A stretch of DNA of 64,000 nucleotides from assembly GCA_905221605.1 (NCBI GenBank), contig CAJNDS010000580.1, positions 379,276 to 443,275 on the forward strand, in the 5' to 3' direction. The first letter of the stretch is position 1, and every line of letters starts with the position of its first letter. A program made the translations under genes and the position numbers. The stretch comes from Symbiodinium natans. Its lineage: Eukaryota; Sar; Dinophyceae; Suessiales; Symbiodiniaceae. The notes under the pieces are model-generated. The model was not told the DNA's origin and did not search any database. It was given only the letters and a program-made list of their open reading frames with translations. This document shows positions 1 to 10,970 of the stretch, one piece after another.

Positions 1-657
1 GGTTTAGAGTTTTAGGGTTTGGGGTTTAGGGTGTAGGGGTTGGGGCTTAATGTTGCTCCCTGTTTAGTGGGGGGCCCCCTGAATAAAGTCAAATTGGCTG
101 GGTTATTCAGGACACCCTGACTGTTTGGGGGTGCAGACCAGGTCCCTGTTTAAAGTCAAATCGTCCGGGTGTCGTAAGAAAATTCCGCCTTTAAAATCAA
201 TTGCCGAGCATCCCTCTCCCGTTTAAACTTCCATAACCTCCTCCCTATGAAAACCATATCAACCCCGTGAACCGTGGACCGTGCAAACAGGGCGAAAACC
301 AGCTTCGACTGTTCTGTGGGGGGGGGGGGGGGGGGGGCACACACTTAAGAGGGTGCAACATTAGGGTGCCCCCCATCCATCATTTTTCGGACACAAGCGC
401 GCTGGACTAGAGTCGTGTTCCAAAAGCCCTGTCAATGGCGCCGGGGTGCAGACATTAGGGTTTAGGGTTTAGGATTTAGGTTCAAGGTTTAGTGTTTCGG
501 GCTGAGGGTTTAGGATTTGGGGTTCGGTTTAGGGTTTCGGGGCTTTTTGGGTTTTTGGGCTCATGTTTTTTTGGGTTTTTGGGTTTCGGGTTCGGGTGTA
601 GGGGTTTATGGTGTTAGGTTTGGGTTTGGGTTTTCGGGCTTTGCCTCATTACCATGA

Positions 658-765
658 GCTTACTGTTGGTTAGCAGGGAATGGGGGGAATAAGGTACCCT
701 ATATAAAGGGTGTATAGGGGATATAGGGTACCTCCTTCCCCCATTCCCTCCTAAACAACAATAAG
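658..765. mobile_element. MITE-like element, family E copy 1
   Basis: This 108-bp element is almost entirely a pair of inverted arms of about 46 bp. The left arm starts GCTTACTGTTGGTTAGCAGG and the right arm reads as GCTTATTGTTGTTTAGGAGG on the other strand; both run inward to GGTACCCTATAT with a few mismatches. There is no coding capacity. A related, less complete copy sits at 27214-27316, so it is a dispersed family and not a chance hairpin. Confidence 0.75.
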
Positions 766-863
766 CAAACAGGGTGTCACAACACCTTCTCTCCCGGCCT
801 CCGGGCAGCAGGATGAGATGTAGAAAACTGGGTTTCGGGTTTAGGGTTTAGGGGTTAGGGGGA

Positions 864-943
864 CCCTGAAAATATACCCCAAATAGTAGAATTCCCGTAC
901 AATAAGGACCCCAAAGAAGGTACCCCGATTTCGGAAACCCCCA
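864..943 (+). repeat. Dispersed repeat, family I copy 1
   Basis: The segment contains ACCCCAAATAGTAGAATTCC followed by GGACCCC and GGAAACCCCC. The same order of blocks recurs at 32512-32580, and part of it appears in reverse at 15128-15178. It has no coding capacity. The boundaries are approximate because the copies have diverged. Confidence 0.5.
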
Positions 944-1029
944 AATGTCAAGAGACAGCAAAGGAAGCACATCCAATTGGGAATGCAGGCGCGCTTGTCT
1001 CTCCCCCCCCTAACCCCCAAACCCTAGAC

Positions 1030-1144
1030 CTCAAACCCTAAACCCTAAACCCTAAACCCTAAACCCTAAACCCTAAACCCTAAACCCTAAACCCTAAACC
1101 CTAAACCCTAAACCCTAAACCCTAAACCCTAAACCCTAAACCCT
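1030..1144 (-). repeat. Interstitial telomere array (CCCTAAA)n
   Basis: About 16 near-perfect CCCTAAA units sit on the plus strand. This is the plant/dinoflagellate-type telomere unit in C-strand orientation. Confidence 0.97.
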
Positions 1145-1210
1145 TCCCAAACCCAGGACCTTCCCACCACCATGAGGGGCCACTGCAAGGCGAGTGGCAT
1201 TCAGGCATTC

Positions 1211-1325
1211 CGGATTCAGGGGTTCAGGGTTTCAGGGTTTCAGGGGTTCAGGGGTTCAGGGGTTCAAGGGTTCAGGGGTTCAGGGGTTCAGGGGTTCAAG
1301 GCTTCAAGGGTTCAAGGTTTCAGGG
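1211..1325 (+). repeat. Variant telomere array, TTCAGGG/GGTTCAGG units
   Basis: A run of GGGTTCA-type 7- and 8-mers differs from TTTAGGG by T to C. The same substitution recurs through the run, which points to local amplification of one variant unit. Confidence 0.85.
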
Positions 1326-1806
1326 CTTAGGGTTTAGGATTCAGGGTGCAGGGTTTAGGACTTCGGGTTTAGGGTTTAAGGCGCAACCTTCCAAATACTG
1401 ACACATCATGACGGCCCACTGCTATCACATCTACGCAACCTTTCATAAAATCTGCGCCCAGGCAGCCGCGACAAAAGGTTCATCCGTCCCCCGACTCGAA
1501 AAGCCCAAACCCTAAACCCTAAACCCTAAACCCTGCACCCTAACCCCTAAACCCTAAACCCTAAACCCTGACTGCCAAGGCCGATCTTCAAATCGGAAAT
1601 CTCGCCTGCCCTAGGGGTTTTTGCGTTTTGGGCAATTAGGGCTTTGGGGCTAAACCCTAAACCCTAAACCCTAAACCCTAATTTGGGGGGGGTCTTGGGC
1701 GACGCGTCTCGCGCTCAAAGGAGCTGGGGCCCAGGGGTCCCCCAGGGGCACCTCCGCGCGCCGGCGCTTAGGCCGGAAAGCGGAGGGCTCCTCCTCAAAA
1801 AGACGA

Positions 1807-2065
1807 CTTGGAGGTTCATGGGCTGATAGGGTTTAGGGTTTAGGGTTTTAGGGTTTAGGGTTTAGGGTTTAGGGTTTGGGGTTTGGGGTTTGGGGTTTGG
1901 GGTTTGGGGTTTGGGGTTTGGGGTTTGGGGTTTGGGGTTTGGGGTTTGGGGTTTGGGGTTTGGGGCTGGTTATAACAGGGGTTAGAAGTCGCTTATCTAT
2001 AGCTATAACCTGCTTTACTTGGGATAGTTACAACCACGACTGATCACGGCCCACGAACCTCCAAG
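1807..2065. mobile_element. MITE-like element, family C copy, split by a telomere array
   Basis: The left end is CTTGGAGGTTCATGG (1807-1821) and the right end is its near inverse ACGAACCTCCAAG (2053-2065). Between them, 1828-1965 is a pure telomere-type array. The remaining inner part (about 1968-2050: GGTTATAAC, AGCTATAACC, TTACTTGGG) matches the interior of other family C copies. The telomere DNA therefore sits inside the MITE, immediately behind the left terminal repeat. Confidence 0.65.
1828..1965 (+). repeat. Telomere array, TTTAGGG switching to TTTGGGG
   Basis: About seven TTTAGGG units are followed from about 1877 by about 12 perfect TTTGGGG units. The abrupt block switch suggests expansion of one mutated unit. 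Confidence 0.97.
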
Positions 2066-2678
2066 TGTGGACACGCACCGCCGGCTGCGACGGTAGAGTG
2101 CACATCGGGATGGACAGAGTCCCTTAACCCTAAACCCTAAATTGTAAACCCAAAAACCCCAAAACCCAAAGAAACCTAAAACCCTAAACCCCAAAACCCC
2201 AAAACCCGAACACCCAACACCCAACCCTGCTTGCTCTTCATCCTCGGGTCTAGTGAGAGCATGGGACATGCGAAAGTTGGTAGAGAGCAAGTAATCCTAA
2301 ACGGGTTTAGGATTTAGGGTTTAGGGTTTAGGGTTTAGGATTTAGGGTTTGGGGTGTGGAGCTACTTTCAGATAAGACCCCAATGTCCACCATGCTCAGG
2401 TTTCTGCAATCAAACTTCCCTAAATCCCAAAACCTAAGGTGACTGGGTGTTGACCATCTTCACTAGCCGGTTAAGGCAACTGTCCTTCAACCCCTTTTCG
2501 TCTTTCATCTAGGGTTAATTTAGGGTTTGGGGTTTAGGGCTTGGGGGTTAGGGTTGTTGACTCCCTTCTGACTTTCAACTAAAGACAATCTAGTTCAGGT
2601 GTACGAAAGAGAGTAGAGGTTGCGGGATCCCCAGTACCTAGAAATAAGAAGGAGCATGTCATCTTTCATCCGGGGGTT

Positions 2679-2859
2679 AAACCCTGAACCCTAAACCCTA
2701 AACCCTGAACCCTGAACCCTAAACCCTAAACCCTAAACCCTAAACCCTAAACCCTAAACCCTAAACCCTAAACCCTAAACCCTAAACCTTAAACCCTAAA
2801 CCCTAAACCCTAAACCCTAAACCCTAAACCCTAAACCCTAAACCCTAAACCCTAAACCC
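2679..2859 (-). repeat. Interstitial telomere array (CCCTAAA)n
   Basis: About 25 units, CCCTGAA variants at the left then pure CCCTAAA. Confidence 0.97.
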
Positions 2860-3979
2860 AACCCTGAAACCGAAGTCCAGCCCGTCGCATCCAGCAGCGA
2901 AATCGATTGCAAAGGTACAGCTAATTACCACTCGGGTTTAGGGTTTAGGGCTTAGGGCTTAGGGCTTTGGGCTTTGGGCTTGGGGCCTAGGGCTTAGGGC
3001 TTAGGGCTTGGGGCTTAGGGCTTGGGGCTGGAGGTTTTGGGCTTGGCGATCCAAAAAAAGCGAATTGGGAGCGAAGCAAGATTCAAAAAAAGGAGAGCCT
3101 GAGTCGTGCGCATCTTGCGTGAGCGTCCTTGTGCAGAGACTTACCAAAACCCTGAACGAAAACGAAAGCATATCGGGGTCTACTTTTGTACCTACGATGG
3201 CAGGTTGCATTCTCCCGAGAAGTGCTTTCACTTTGGGTTCTTGAGCCGGAGCAAGGAGAACTTATCCCTAACATTCAACCCCCCCCCCCCATGTACTATA
3301 AATATGCTGGGGGGTATCTACTATTAGGGGGTAGGGGGGGTTAATATGCGGGGGAGAGGATTAAATCATGGGACCCGCAAACTCAAGAGGCATCCCCCCC
3401 AAACCCTATACCTAGACCCTAAATCCTAAACCCTAAACCCTAAACCTTAAACCCTAAACCCTAAACCCTAAACCCTAAACCCTAAACCCTAAACCCTAAA
3501 CCCTAAACCCTAAACCCTACACGTTGCATGCTCTTTAGGGTTTAGGGTTTGGGTTCCGTTCTAGTCGTCATCCCTCGGCTGAGGTAGTCTTGGGTCTTAG
3601 GGTGCTCTTGAGGTTTAGGGTTTAGGGTTTAGGGTTTAGGGTTTAGGGTTTAGGGTTACAGGGGGCTTCTGGGTCCAAAATCTACGTCGCACATGGGGGG
3701 TCAGATCGCAAGCACAAGTTGCGAAACCCAGGGCCCTCCACCAACTACAGACAAAGGCTCAGAAGAGGCCGGCTTTGGCATCTTGCCCTCCGAAACCCTA
3801 AACCCTAAACCCTAAACCCTAAACCCTAAACCCTAAACCCTAAACCCTAAACCCTAACCCTAAACCCTAAACCCTAAACCCTAAACCCCTGAGGTATGCG
3901 TTATGGCCGTGGCGCTCTCCAAGCTCTCGGGTGGGCGGATCCCCACGCCGGCGGCCATCCTCGATTCCGGAGCCCGAAA

Positions 3980-4208
3980 CCCCTGCACCCTACACCCTAC
4001 ACCCTACACCCTACACCCTAAACCCTAAACCCTAAACCCTAAACCCTAAACCCTAAACCCTAAACCCTAAACCCTAAGCCCTAAACCCTAAACCCCTAAA
4101 CCCCTAAACCCCTAAACCCCTAAACCCCTAAACCCCTAAACCCCTAAACCCCTAAACCCCTAAACCCCTAAACCCCTAAACCCCTAAACCCCTAAACCCC
4201 TAAACCCG
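3980..4208 (-). repeat. Telomere array with an 8-mer CCCCTAAA block
   Basis: The array begins with CCCTACA units, continues as CCCTAAA, and from about 4086 becomes a uniform 8-mer, CCCCTAAA, for about 15 units. One extra C per unit, kept in phase over 120 bp, implies amplification of a single altered unit. Confidence 0.95.
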
Positions 4209-4746
4209 AAACCCTCTAAAAGGTCCCGTCAGGGGCGATTTAGGGCCCTAGAGGGTTGTGGGGTGTAGGTCTCTTGTACTTCAGCCCGAAACCCTCAACC
4301 CTCAACCCTATACCCTAAACCACATCGAGCCCCGGCACAAGGGGCTTCTCCGACATCCTTTAAACAAGTTCCCAACCTCGGGGGAGTTGAAGCTGCGCAC
4401 GTCCATGGCCGCCCGAGAATACCCGGAGGGTTGAGGGTTTAGGGTTTAGGGTGTAGGGTGTAGGGTGTAGGGCGTTGGGCTGCTGAATAAATACCCAAAA
4501 CCCTAAACTTGTTAACCCCTAAATACCCTAAACCCTGCACCCTAAAACCCTAAACCGAAAACCCTAAACCCTTCACCGTGCTTTATCGCGGTCCATGAGC
4601 CTACGAGTCGATACAAAGCTGCTGAACGCCGAGGCCCGTAAACCCCGAGCCTTGAGGCCTTGGGGTGTATGGGTTTAGGATTTAGAGTTTAGGGTTTGGG
4701 TTTAGGGTTTAGGGTTTAGGGTTTAGGGTTTAGGGTTTAGGGCTTT

Positions 4747-5266
4747 AGGCTAAACCCTAAACACTAAACCCGAAACCCGAAACCCGAAACCCTAAACCCT
4801 AAACCCCAAACCCTAAACCCTAAACCCTGAAAGTGTACTGTTGGACTTCATGGCCGTGCCAGCACATGTCGCTTGGTTGTTCCGGCTCGGCGGTGGCACA
4901 TGTTCCATGGTTGACAGCACCGCGCGACCGATCTTAGGGTTTAGGGTTTAGGGTTTAGGGTTTAGGGTTCAGGGTTTAGGGTTTAGGGTTTAGGGTTTAG
5001 GGTTTAGGGTTTGGGGTTTGGGGTTTGGGGTTTGGGGTTTGGGGTTTGGGGTCTGGGTTGAGGGCTTGGGGATAGGGATTAGGCTAAACCCTAAACACTA
5101 AACCCGAAACCCGAAACCCAAAACCCTTAACCCCAAACCCCAAACCCTAAACCCTGAAAGTGTACTGTTGGACTTCATGGCCGTGCCAGCACATGTCGCT
5201 TGGTTGTTCCGGCTCGGCGGTGGCTACATGTTCCATGGTTGACAGCACCGCGCGACCGATCACCAG
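4747..5266 (+). repeat. Tandem duplication, period about 334 bp, containing telomere arrays
   Basis: The block starting AGGCTAAACCCTAAACACTA at 4747 recurs at 5081. Inside each copy is the same roughly 105-bp non-telomeric segment (about 4829-4933 and 5156-5262; both begin GAAAGTGTACTGTTGG and end CGCGCGACCGATC), with only a small insertion in the second copy. Each unit joins a C-strand array, the unique segment and a G-strand array. Confidence 0.9.
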
Positions 5267-5440
5267 TTTAGGGTTTAGGGTTTAGGGTTTAGGGTTCAGG
5301 GTTTAGGGTTTAGGGTTTAGGGTTTAGGGTTTAGGGTTTAGGGTTTAGGGTTTAGGGTTCAGAGTTTAGGGTTTAGGGTTTAGGGTTTAGGGTTTAGGGT
5401 TTAATGTTTGGGGTTTGGGGTTTAGGGTTTAGGGCTACTA
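5267..5440 (+). repeat. Interstitial telomere array (TTTAGGG)n
   Basis: About 24 units, almost pure, with scattered TTCAGGG and TTCAGAG. Confidence 0.96.
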
Positions 5441-6379
5441 GATCAAAACTGCACAGCTCTCACTGCATTGCGCTGCCAATCCTGGCAGCTTGCGTGGCCA
5501 CGTCCGCAATCCTGCCGTCATGCCCAGAGAGCCCATGACGCCTTAAGGAGTAGGTTTAGGGTTTAGGGTTTAGGGTTTGGGGTTTGGGGTTTAGGGTTTA
5601 AGGTTTAGGGCTCAGAGCTTAGGGCTCAGGGCTTAGGGTTTAGGGTTTCGGGTTTCGGGCTTAGCGTTGAGGGTTCAGGGCTTACGGAGCTGTTCTGCAT
5701 TCTCTTGGCATCGGTTTAGGGCTTAGGGGTGGTCATTTCTACAGCATGTTCCCCTTGCTACAAACAGCTCTTTGTAGGGTTTAGGGTTTAGGGTTTAGGG
5801 TGTAGGGTTTAGGGTTTAGGGTTTAGGGTTAGTTCAGCGCAAGCTTCCTGTAACACAGTTTCACCCTTTGCAAATCAGCGCTTCACGCTTCTTGGCGACC
5901 CTAACCTCTGAACCCTCAGTCCTAAACCCGAAACCCTAAGCCCTAAACCCTTTCACTAGGGTTTGGAGTCCAGGGGACATGTACCTGGCACGGGTAGTTC
6001 TAAGAAAGGTAATCAATATGACAAAGCATGCCGAATAGAGTCTAGGGTTTAGTTTTTAGGATTTAGGGCTAAGGGCTTAGGGCTTAGGGCTTAGGGTAGG
6101 AAAAGCATACCGAAACCCTATACTAAGCCCGAACCCCCAAAAAGGGAAGCCTGAATCCTAAACTCCCTAAATGCCCTAAACCCTCTCAGTCACACTCAGA
6201 AAGCACTACACGCGGCCCAGAAGTGAAGGCTGCTGGGGTTTAAGAGCTAGGGTGTAGGGGTTAAGGCTTAGGAGTTCAGGGGTTTTGAGTTTAAGAATTT
6301 GGGGGTTCAGGGCACAGGGCTTGATTCAGGAGCTAGTTTGGGGGGTTTAGAGCTGAGGGTTTAGGGCTTAGGGCTTCGG

Positions 6380-6563
6380 GGTTAGGGTTTAGGGTTTAGG
6401 GTTTAGGTTTAGGGTTAGGGTTTAGGGTTTAGGGTTCAGAGTTTAGGGTTTAGGGTTTAGGGTTTAGGGTTTAGGGTTTAGGGTTTAGGGTTTAGGGTTT
6501 AGGGTTTAGGGTTTAGGGTTTAGGGTTTAGGGTTTGGGGTTTAGGGTTTAGGGTTTAGGGTTC
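6380..6563 (+). repeat. Interstitial telomere array (TTTAGGG)n
   Basis: About 26 units, near perfect, in G-strand orientation. Confidence 0.97.
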
Positions 6564-6570
6564 AGGTTCC

Positions 6571-8100
6571 CCTTAACCTTTAACCATAGCCCTGAACCCG
6601 GAACAAACCCTGCAGCCTAAACCCCTTTGGTACTCTTGGGGCTGTGGGCTTCTGATTTCAGGTGGTGGGCTTATGGCGCCAGGCATCTCGAAGCCGGTTT
6701 TGCACGGCTTGAACCCTACCTTCAGAAGCCCGAAGTGTATTTCTTTATGGGTTTAGGGTTTAGGCTTTCGGGTATTTCTTTAGGTTGCCTAAACATCTCA
6801 CAGGTCTGTAAAATAGCTCGATAATGAGAACCTACCAAACGTAGGTTCTGCAGGCTCTTCAGCCTAAACCCCAAACCCCAAACCCGAAACCCTAAACCCT
6901 TGCCCCCCCGCAAACCCTAAACCCTAAACCCTAAACCCTAAACCCTTGCCCCCCCTAAACCCTAAACCCTAAAATCCGAGCTGTCCCGGGCATGCCCAGG
7001 CAACGGTGGATGCCCAGCATCTGAAGCGGAAACGGGGTTTCGGGAATGGGGAAGTCGGGCTTTCGTGACTTAGAGTTTGGGGGGGTGTAGGGTTTTGGGG
7101 GAGCAGCCTAAGCCCTAAACCCTAAACCCTAAACCCTAAACCCTAAACCCTAAACTCAAGCGGGACAAAACTGAAGTTGCCCACATCGACGGTGATTTCA
7201 GGAACTTTCTCATTGCCGCTCCAACTGAAAAAGGATCCTAGCGGGGGTGGGGGAGCTTGGAGTCCTGGGCTAGGGTTTAGGACTTAGGGTTGTGGGTTTA
7301 GGGGTTAGTTTAAGGTTTAGGGTTTAGGGTGTAGAGTTTAGAGTTTAGGTTTGGGTTCATCATCTCAGTCCAAGCATTCGTCTAGTGAAGCTCGCTACTA
7401 CTCTGGCATAGAAAATCTATCCACCCTCCCCTCTTTGGATCCCATGACGTCAAGGAACTAGTTCCGTTCTCGTGAACCCTAACATTCAACCCTGGGCCCT
7501 GAACTCTCAACCCAAAATCCAAAAATCCCTAAACCTTGGGGCTTGAACCCCTAAACCCTAAACCCAGGAACCTTTCAGCCCTGGACCTTGAACCCTGGGC
7601 CTTGAAGCTTGAACCCTGCTTGGGTGAGGGGGGCTGGGTGGGGGGGGGGGGTTGGCAAACTTGCTGGCTGCCGGTAGGTCTGCCGGTCTGCCGACGAGTT
7701 TTGGCACGTTTGCTGCCTTTGATTGTGGCATGTTTGTTGGTCGTTCAGGGTGGTCTGCCCACGCATTGTGGCATATGTAATGCCCACTTGGGCCACGAAG
7801 GTTCATGGAATTATCATTACGAAAAAGAGGTTTTTAAGGTTTAAGGCGTAGGTCTTACTCCACAAGCACTCCTCCAAAAAGCGGCCTACCCCAAAGGTGC
7901 GACCCGCCGCACCGTCCCCAAAGCTTGAAACCCTACAACCATAAAACCCTGAAACCCCAAACCCTACATCCCCAAATCCAAACTGAAAAACCTCCAAAAC
8001 CTGTAACCCGACCCCAAACCCAAACCAAACCCCAGACCGAAAATAGCCAATGAACCCCTGAACCCTAAACCCCGAACCCCTAGACCCAAATCCCTTGGCC
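6571..8100. repeat. Telomere-repeat mosaic, sparse arrays
   Basis: Short C-strand arrays lie at about 6865-6970 and 7107-7155, with degenerate tracts at 7265-7345, 7480-7575 and 7920-8095. The segments 6570-6860 and 7640-7900 are not telomeric. The open frames through 7536-7844 and on the opposite strand start or end in degraded telomere repeat and overlap one another, so I do not call them genes. A family G repeat lies at 7356-7473. Confidence 0.75.
7356..7473 (+). repeat. Dispersed repeat, family G copy 1
   Basis: The segment carries GTCCAAGCATTCGTCTAGTGAAG and, about 60 bp later, GGATCCCATGACGTCAAGGAA. The same blocks in the same order appear at 18777-18875 and in the intact palindromic copy at 33345-33508. 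It is a diverged copy without its right inverted arm. Confidence 0.55.
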
Positions 8101-9180
8101 TCTGGTGTGAGAGCCGCATGATGCCCAAGCTCGGCCTTTGTTCAAAGGGCTTCCGAAGTTGGGTCGCCGTGCTTTGGGGTAGTAGGGTTTAGGGTATAGG
8201 GCTGAGGGCTGATAAACCCGAAATCGCCACTGGGACTGGTAGACCCTAAACCCTAAACCCGAAACCCTAAAACCCTAAACCCTAAACAGTGAGGGGGGCA
8301 AAGGGGGTACGATCCCCATGCTGGCGACGAGCGCATCATCCTTGGGACATATCGGCGAAGCTAAAACTTGTAGCAAATAGTGCGTTCTCTTCGACACGTA
8401 CATCTTCATCCTACGGTTCCCGATAAATGCCTTTTCATGTAGTTTTTTTCAAAGTGAAGACGTCCGCTAGATCCAGCGGTTTCTGCCGGTGCCCTTGGTG
8501 TCCTTCATGTTTTGCTAGTCGGATAGGCGACGATAGGTGGTCAATTCAGTTTCCGGTAGAATATGTCTACCTCTGCTCGAACACCATGCACTCGAAACAT
8601 ATTGGCCGCCTGCGACTGCTGCGTTGCTTGAGCAATGCCGCTGGAAGGCTGGAAGGTCTCGCTTTTAATTTCGAGTCACAGGATGCCCCCGTTTGGGATT
8701 CCTGCACGGCATCGAATGCTTTAAAGCAAGAATAAGAGGCGCTGTCAAAGCAGTCATCTGGGGGTTCTCCGGCCCTTTCTTTCGGTAGAGATACAGATCC
8801 CTATAACCGTGTGTCATCGATCTTGTCCAGGAAATGAGCTGAACAAGTAGGACTCTGGATCATCGGCGGGACTCTTGCAGGATTCTCTCGGGGTGGGCAC
8901 TCTAAGGGTCTGCTCGGCGGGACCTTCTGCGGGAAACTCTGAGGGACACTCGTGGGACTCTCTGTGGACTTCTACAGCCACAAACAACGCTCCAGATCTG
9001 GGGTAGGGATGCTCAACGAGACTCTCGAAAACCCGAACAAGGAAACTAAAACCCCGCACGCACGAAGATATCAACAACAACATGCGCCAAACTTCACAAA
9101 CCCCCTACCCTGGAAACTTCTTGGAACTCAAGGATTGTCTTGCGGGGCGGTACTGGGACATCTGTCGAGGTCCCTAAACC
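8101..9180. other. Mostly non-telomeric segment, no gene recognised
   Basis: Apart from a short CCCTAAA tract at about 8245-8285, this kilobase is free of telomere repeat. The longest open frame, 8427-8735 on the plus strand (102 codons), has no recognisable domain. The minus-strand frame over 8814-9083 runs through a degenerate GGGACTCT-like repetition (about 8865-8965). I see nothing else to name. Confidence 0.5.
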
Positions 9181-10900
9181 CCTAAAACCTTAAGACCCTA
9201 AACCCTAAAACCCTAAACCCGAAAACCCAAAAAAACCCTCAACCCCGAAAACCCTAAACTCTAAAACCAAAAACCCTGAACCTAAAGAACCCAAAACCCC
9301 TCAAACCCTAAACCCTAGAACCCTAAACCCTAAAACCCTGAAACCCTCAACCAAAAACCCTAAACCTCAAAACCCTCCTTATACCCTAAACCCTAAACCC
9401 TAAACCCTGAACCCTAAACCCCAAACCCTAAACCCTAAACCCTAAACCCTTGAGGCTCTGCGGGTGCCCCGGCCCAGCAGATCATCGCCCCCATCCCCAT
9501 GGTCACAAGGGCAGCTCCTTCCGCGGGGTCTTTTGTTTGGGGCGTTTTTCTTACCCTAAACCCTAAACCCTAAACCCTAAACCCTAAACCCTAAAACCCT
9601 AAACCCTAAACCCTAAACCCTAGCATTGCGGGTTGGGAGGTATTGGGTGGGTTTGAGAAAACCTTCTGGGGGTGACGGGATGAAGTGAAGGAAATATGAC
9701 AGCTCAACGCTCAACACCCAACCCCTGGGGGGCGGGGGGAACCCTAAAGAAGTCTCAGGCGTCCAAGGGTTTAGTTCTTCTTGCTCGGAACCATGAGTGG
9801 AAATGGGGTGCCCTCCCCTTCTAAGAGTTCCCTTCTACCACGCTACCTATGAGCTTCGTTTAGGGTTCAGGGTTTCGGGTCCAGGGCTGTAGGGTCGACA
9901 AAGACGAGAAGATCCCTAGAACCCTGCAACCTCAAACTCTAAACGCCTAAACCCTAAACCCTAAACCCTAAACCCTAAACCCTAAACCCTAAACCCTAAA
10001 CCCTGAACCCTAAACCCTAAACCCTGAACCCTGAACCCTGAACCCTGAATCCGAACCCACCTCTCTCCCTTAGAGCTTCGACATCTTTCCGCACACAGGT
10101 GCGGCTAGCGGCATCTTGCATTCGGTCGAGCTACCGTGGTGAGACACTATGGGCCTAGGCCTAGGAGATGGGTCGAGGCTTTAGGGTTTAGGGGTTAGGG
10201 TTTCGGGTTTCGGGTTTAGGGTTTCATTAGGGTTTCGGGTTCTGGGTTTAGGGTTTAGGGCTTAGGGTTTAGGGTTTAGGGTTTAGGGTTCAGGCAACTA
10301 CGATTTCAGCAAACCTTCAGCCCTCAACCCCAAACCCTACACCCCAAACTACCAGTTCGGGGATGGGCCCACAAGCCCACCCTAGATCCTAAACCCCCAA
10401 AAAAGGCGTACCATCAAAACTCTGAAGTCTAAACCGTAAACCCTCAAACCCTGAACCCAAAACCCCCTAACCCTACACCTTGTGGGTTTAGGGTCTAGGG
10501 TTTGGGTTTAGATGTAGGAGTTTAGGGTTTGGGTTTGGGGTTTAGGATTTAGGGTTTCTAGGCTTAGGGTTTACCGGATAAATCGAAGAAGAATTACAGA
10601 AAAAGGTATAGACAACAAGAACAGCAACAGTAGCCGTTACAAAAACAAGAACCATAACATTGATATTATCCCGAAACCCTTCCTTTGGATGCAAAATGCT
10701 AGTGCCTGCTAGGGCCCAAAACCCTAAACCCTAAACTAACCCTAAACCCTAAACCCTAAACCCTAAACCCTAAACCCTAAACTCCCCTCCTCAAACCTGT
10801 ACTCCACACTGTGCTGACGGGGTGTAAGGTTGAGGGTTGAGGGTTGAGGGGTGAGACAGGCATATGGGTTCTCAGGATGCCATCCACCAACAAATCTTTA
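9181..10900. repeat. Telomere-repeat mosaic
   Basis: C-strand arrays lie at about 9181-9450 (very degenerate at first), 9554-9622, 9945-10050 and 10715-10785. G-strand tracts lie at about 10175-10290 and 10480-10575. Intervening pieces of 100-250 bp (9460-9550, 9625-9900, 10055-10170, 10290-10480, 10580-10710) contain no gene I can identify. Confidence 0.8.
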
Positions 10901-10970
10901 CTGGGTTGGCCTTTCAACGCTTTGAAACATATACACATACACATATGCAGGTATACATATATTGGTAGGT

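Larger units (their letters stand above)
1..1010. repeat. Telomere-repeat mosaic, left edge
   Basis: Degenerate TTTAGGG-type tracts lie at about 1-55, 455-640 and 831-862. Between them is low-complexity and single-copy-looking sequence, a 20-base G run at 318-337, and a short hairpin with arms CCTGAATAA (78-86) and TTATTCAGG (103-111). MITE-like copies at 658-765 and 864-943 are listed separately. I see no gene; the small open frames here are short and lack recognisable domains. Confidence 0.8.
1011..3660. repeat. Telomere-repeat mosaic with arrays in both orientations
   Basis: C-strand arrays lie at about 1030-1144, 1506-1570, 1652-1682, 2126-2230, 2679-2859 and 3420-3520. G-strand arrays lie at about 1211-1325 (TTCAGGG variant), 1828-1965, 2300-2356, 2935-3030 and 3612-3657. 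The orientation mostly alternates, so many intervening segments are flanked by inverted arrays. The segments at 1145-1205, 1381-1505, 2357-2670 and 3031-3410 hold no gene I recognise. Open frames at 3001-3327 on both strands overlap each other and show no domain. Confidence 0.85.
3661..6570. repeat. Telomere-repeat mosaic, dense
   Basis: Arrays occupy roughly half of this stretch: C-strand at 3792-3888, 3980-4208, 4750-4828 and 5085-5155; G-strand at 4440-4470, 4678-4745, 4934-5062, 5267-5440, 5550-5680, 5775-5830 and 6380-6563. G-strand and C-strand arrays abut directly at about 4746 and again at about 5081. The other segments (for example 3889-3979, 4212-4435, 5445-5550 and 5830-6375) show no gene. 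Confidence 0.85.

Noticed and set aside
1-60. Left edge as a true chromosome end
   Set aside because: The terminal tract is short, degenerate and in G-strand orientation at a left end; a real left telomere would read CCCTAAA on this strand.
8427-8735. 102-codon plus-strand frame
   Set aside because: It has some cysteine and tryptophan but no pattern I recognise, no splice or retrocopy evidence and no related copy here.
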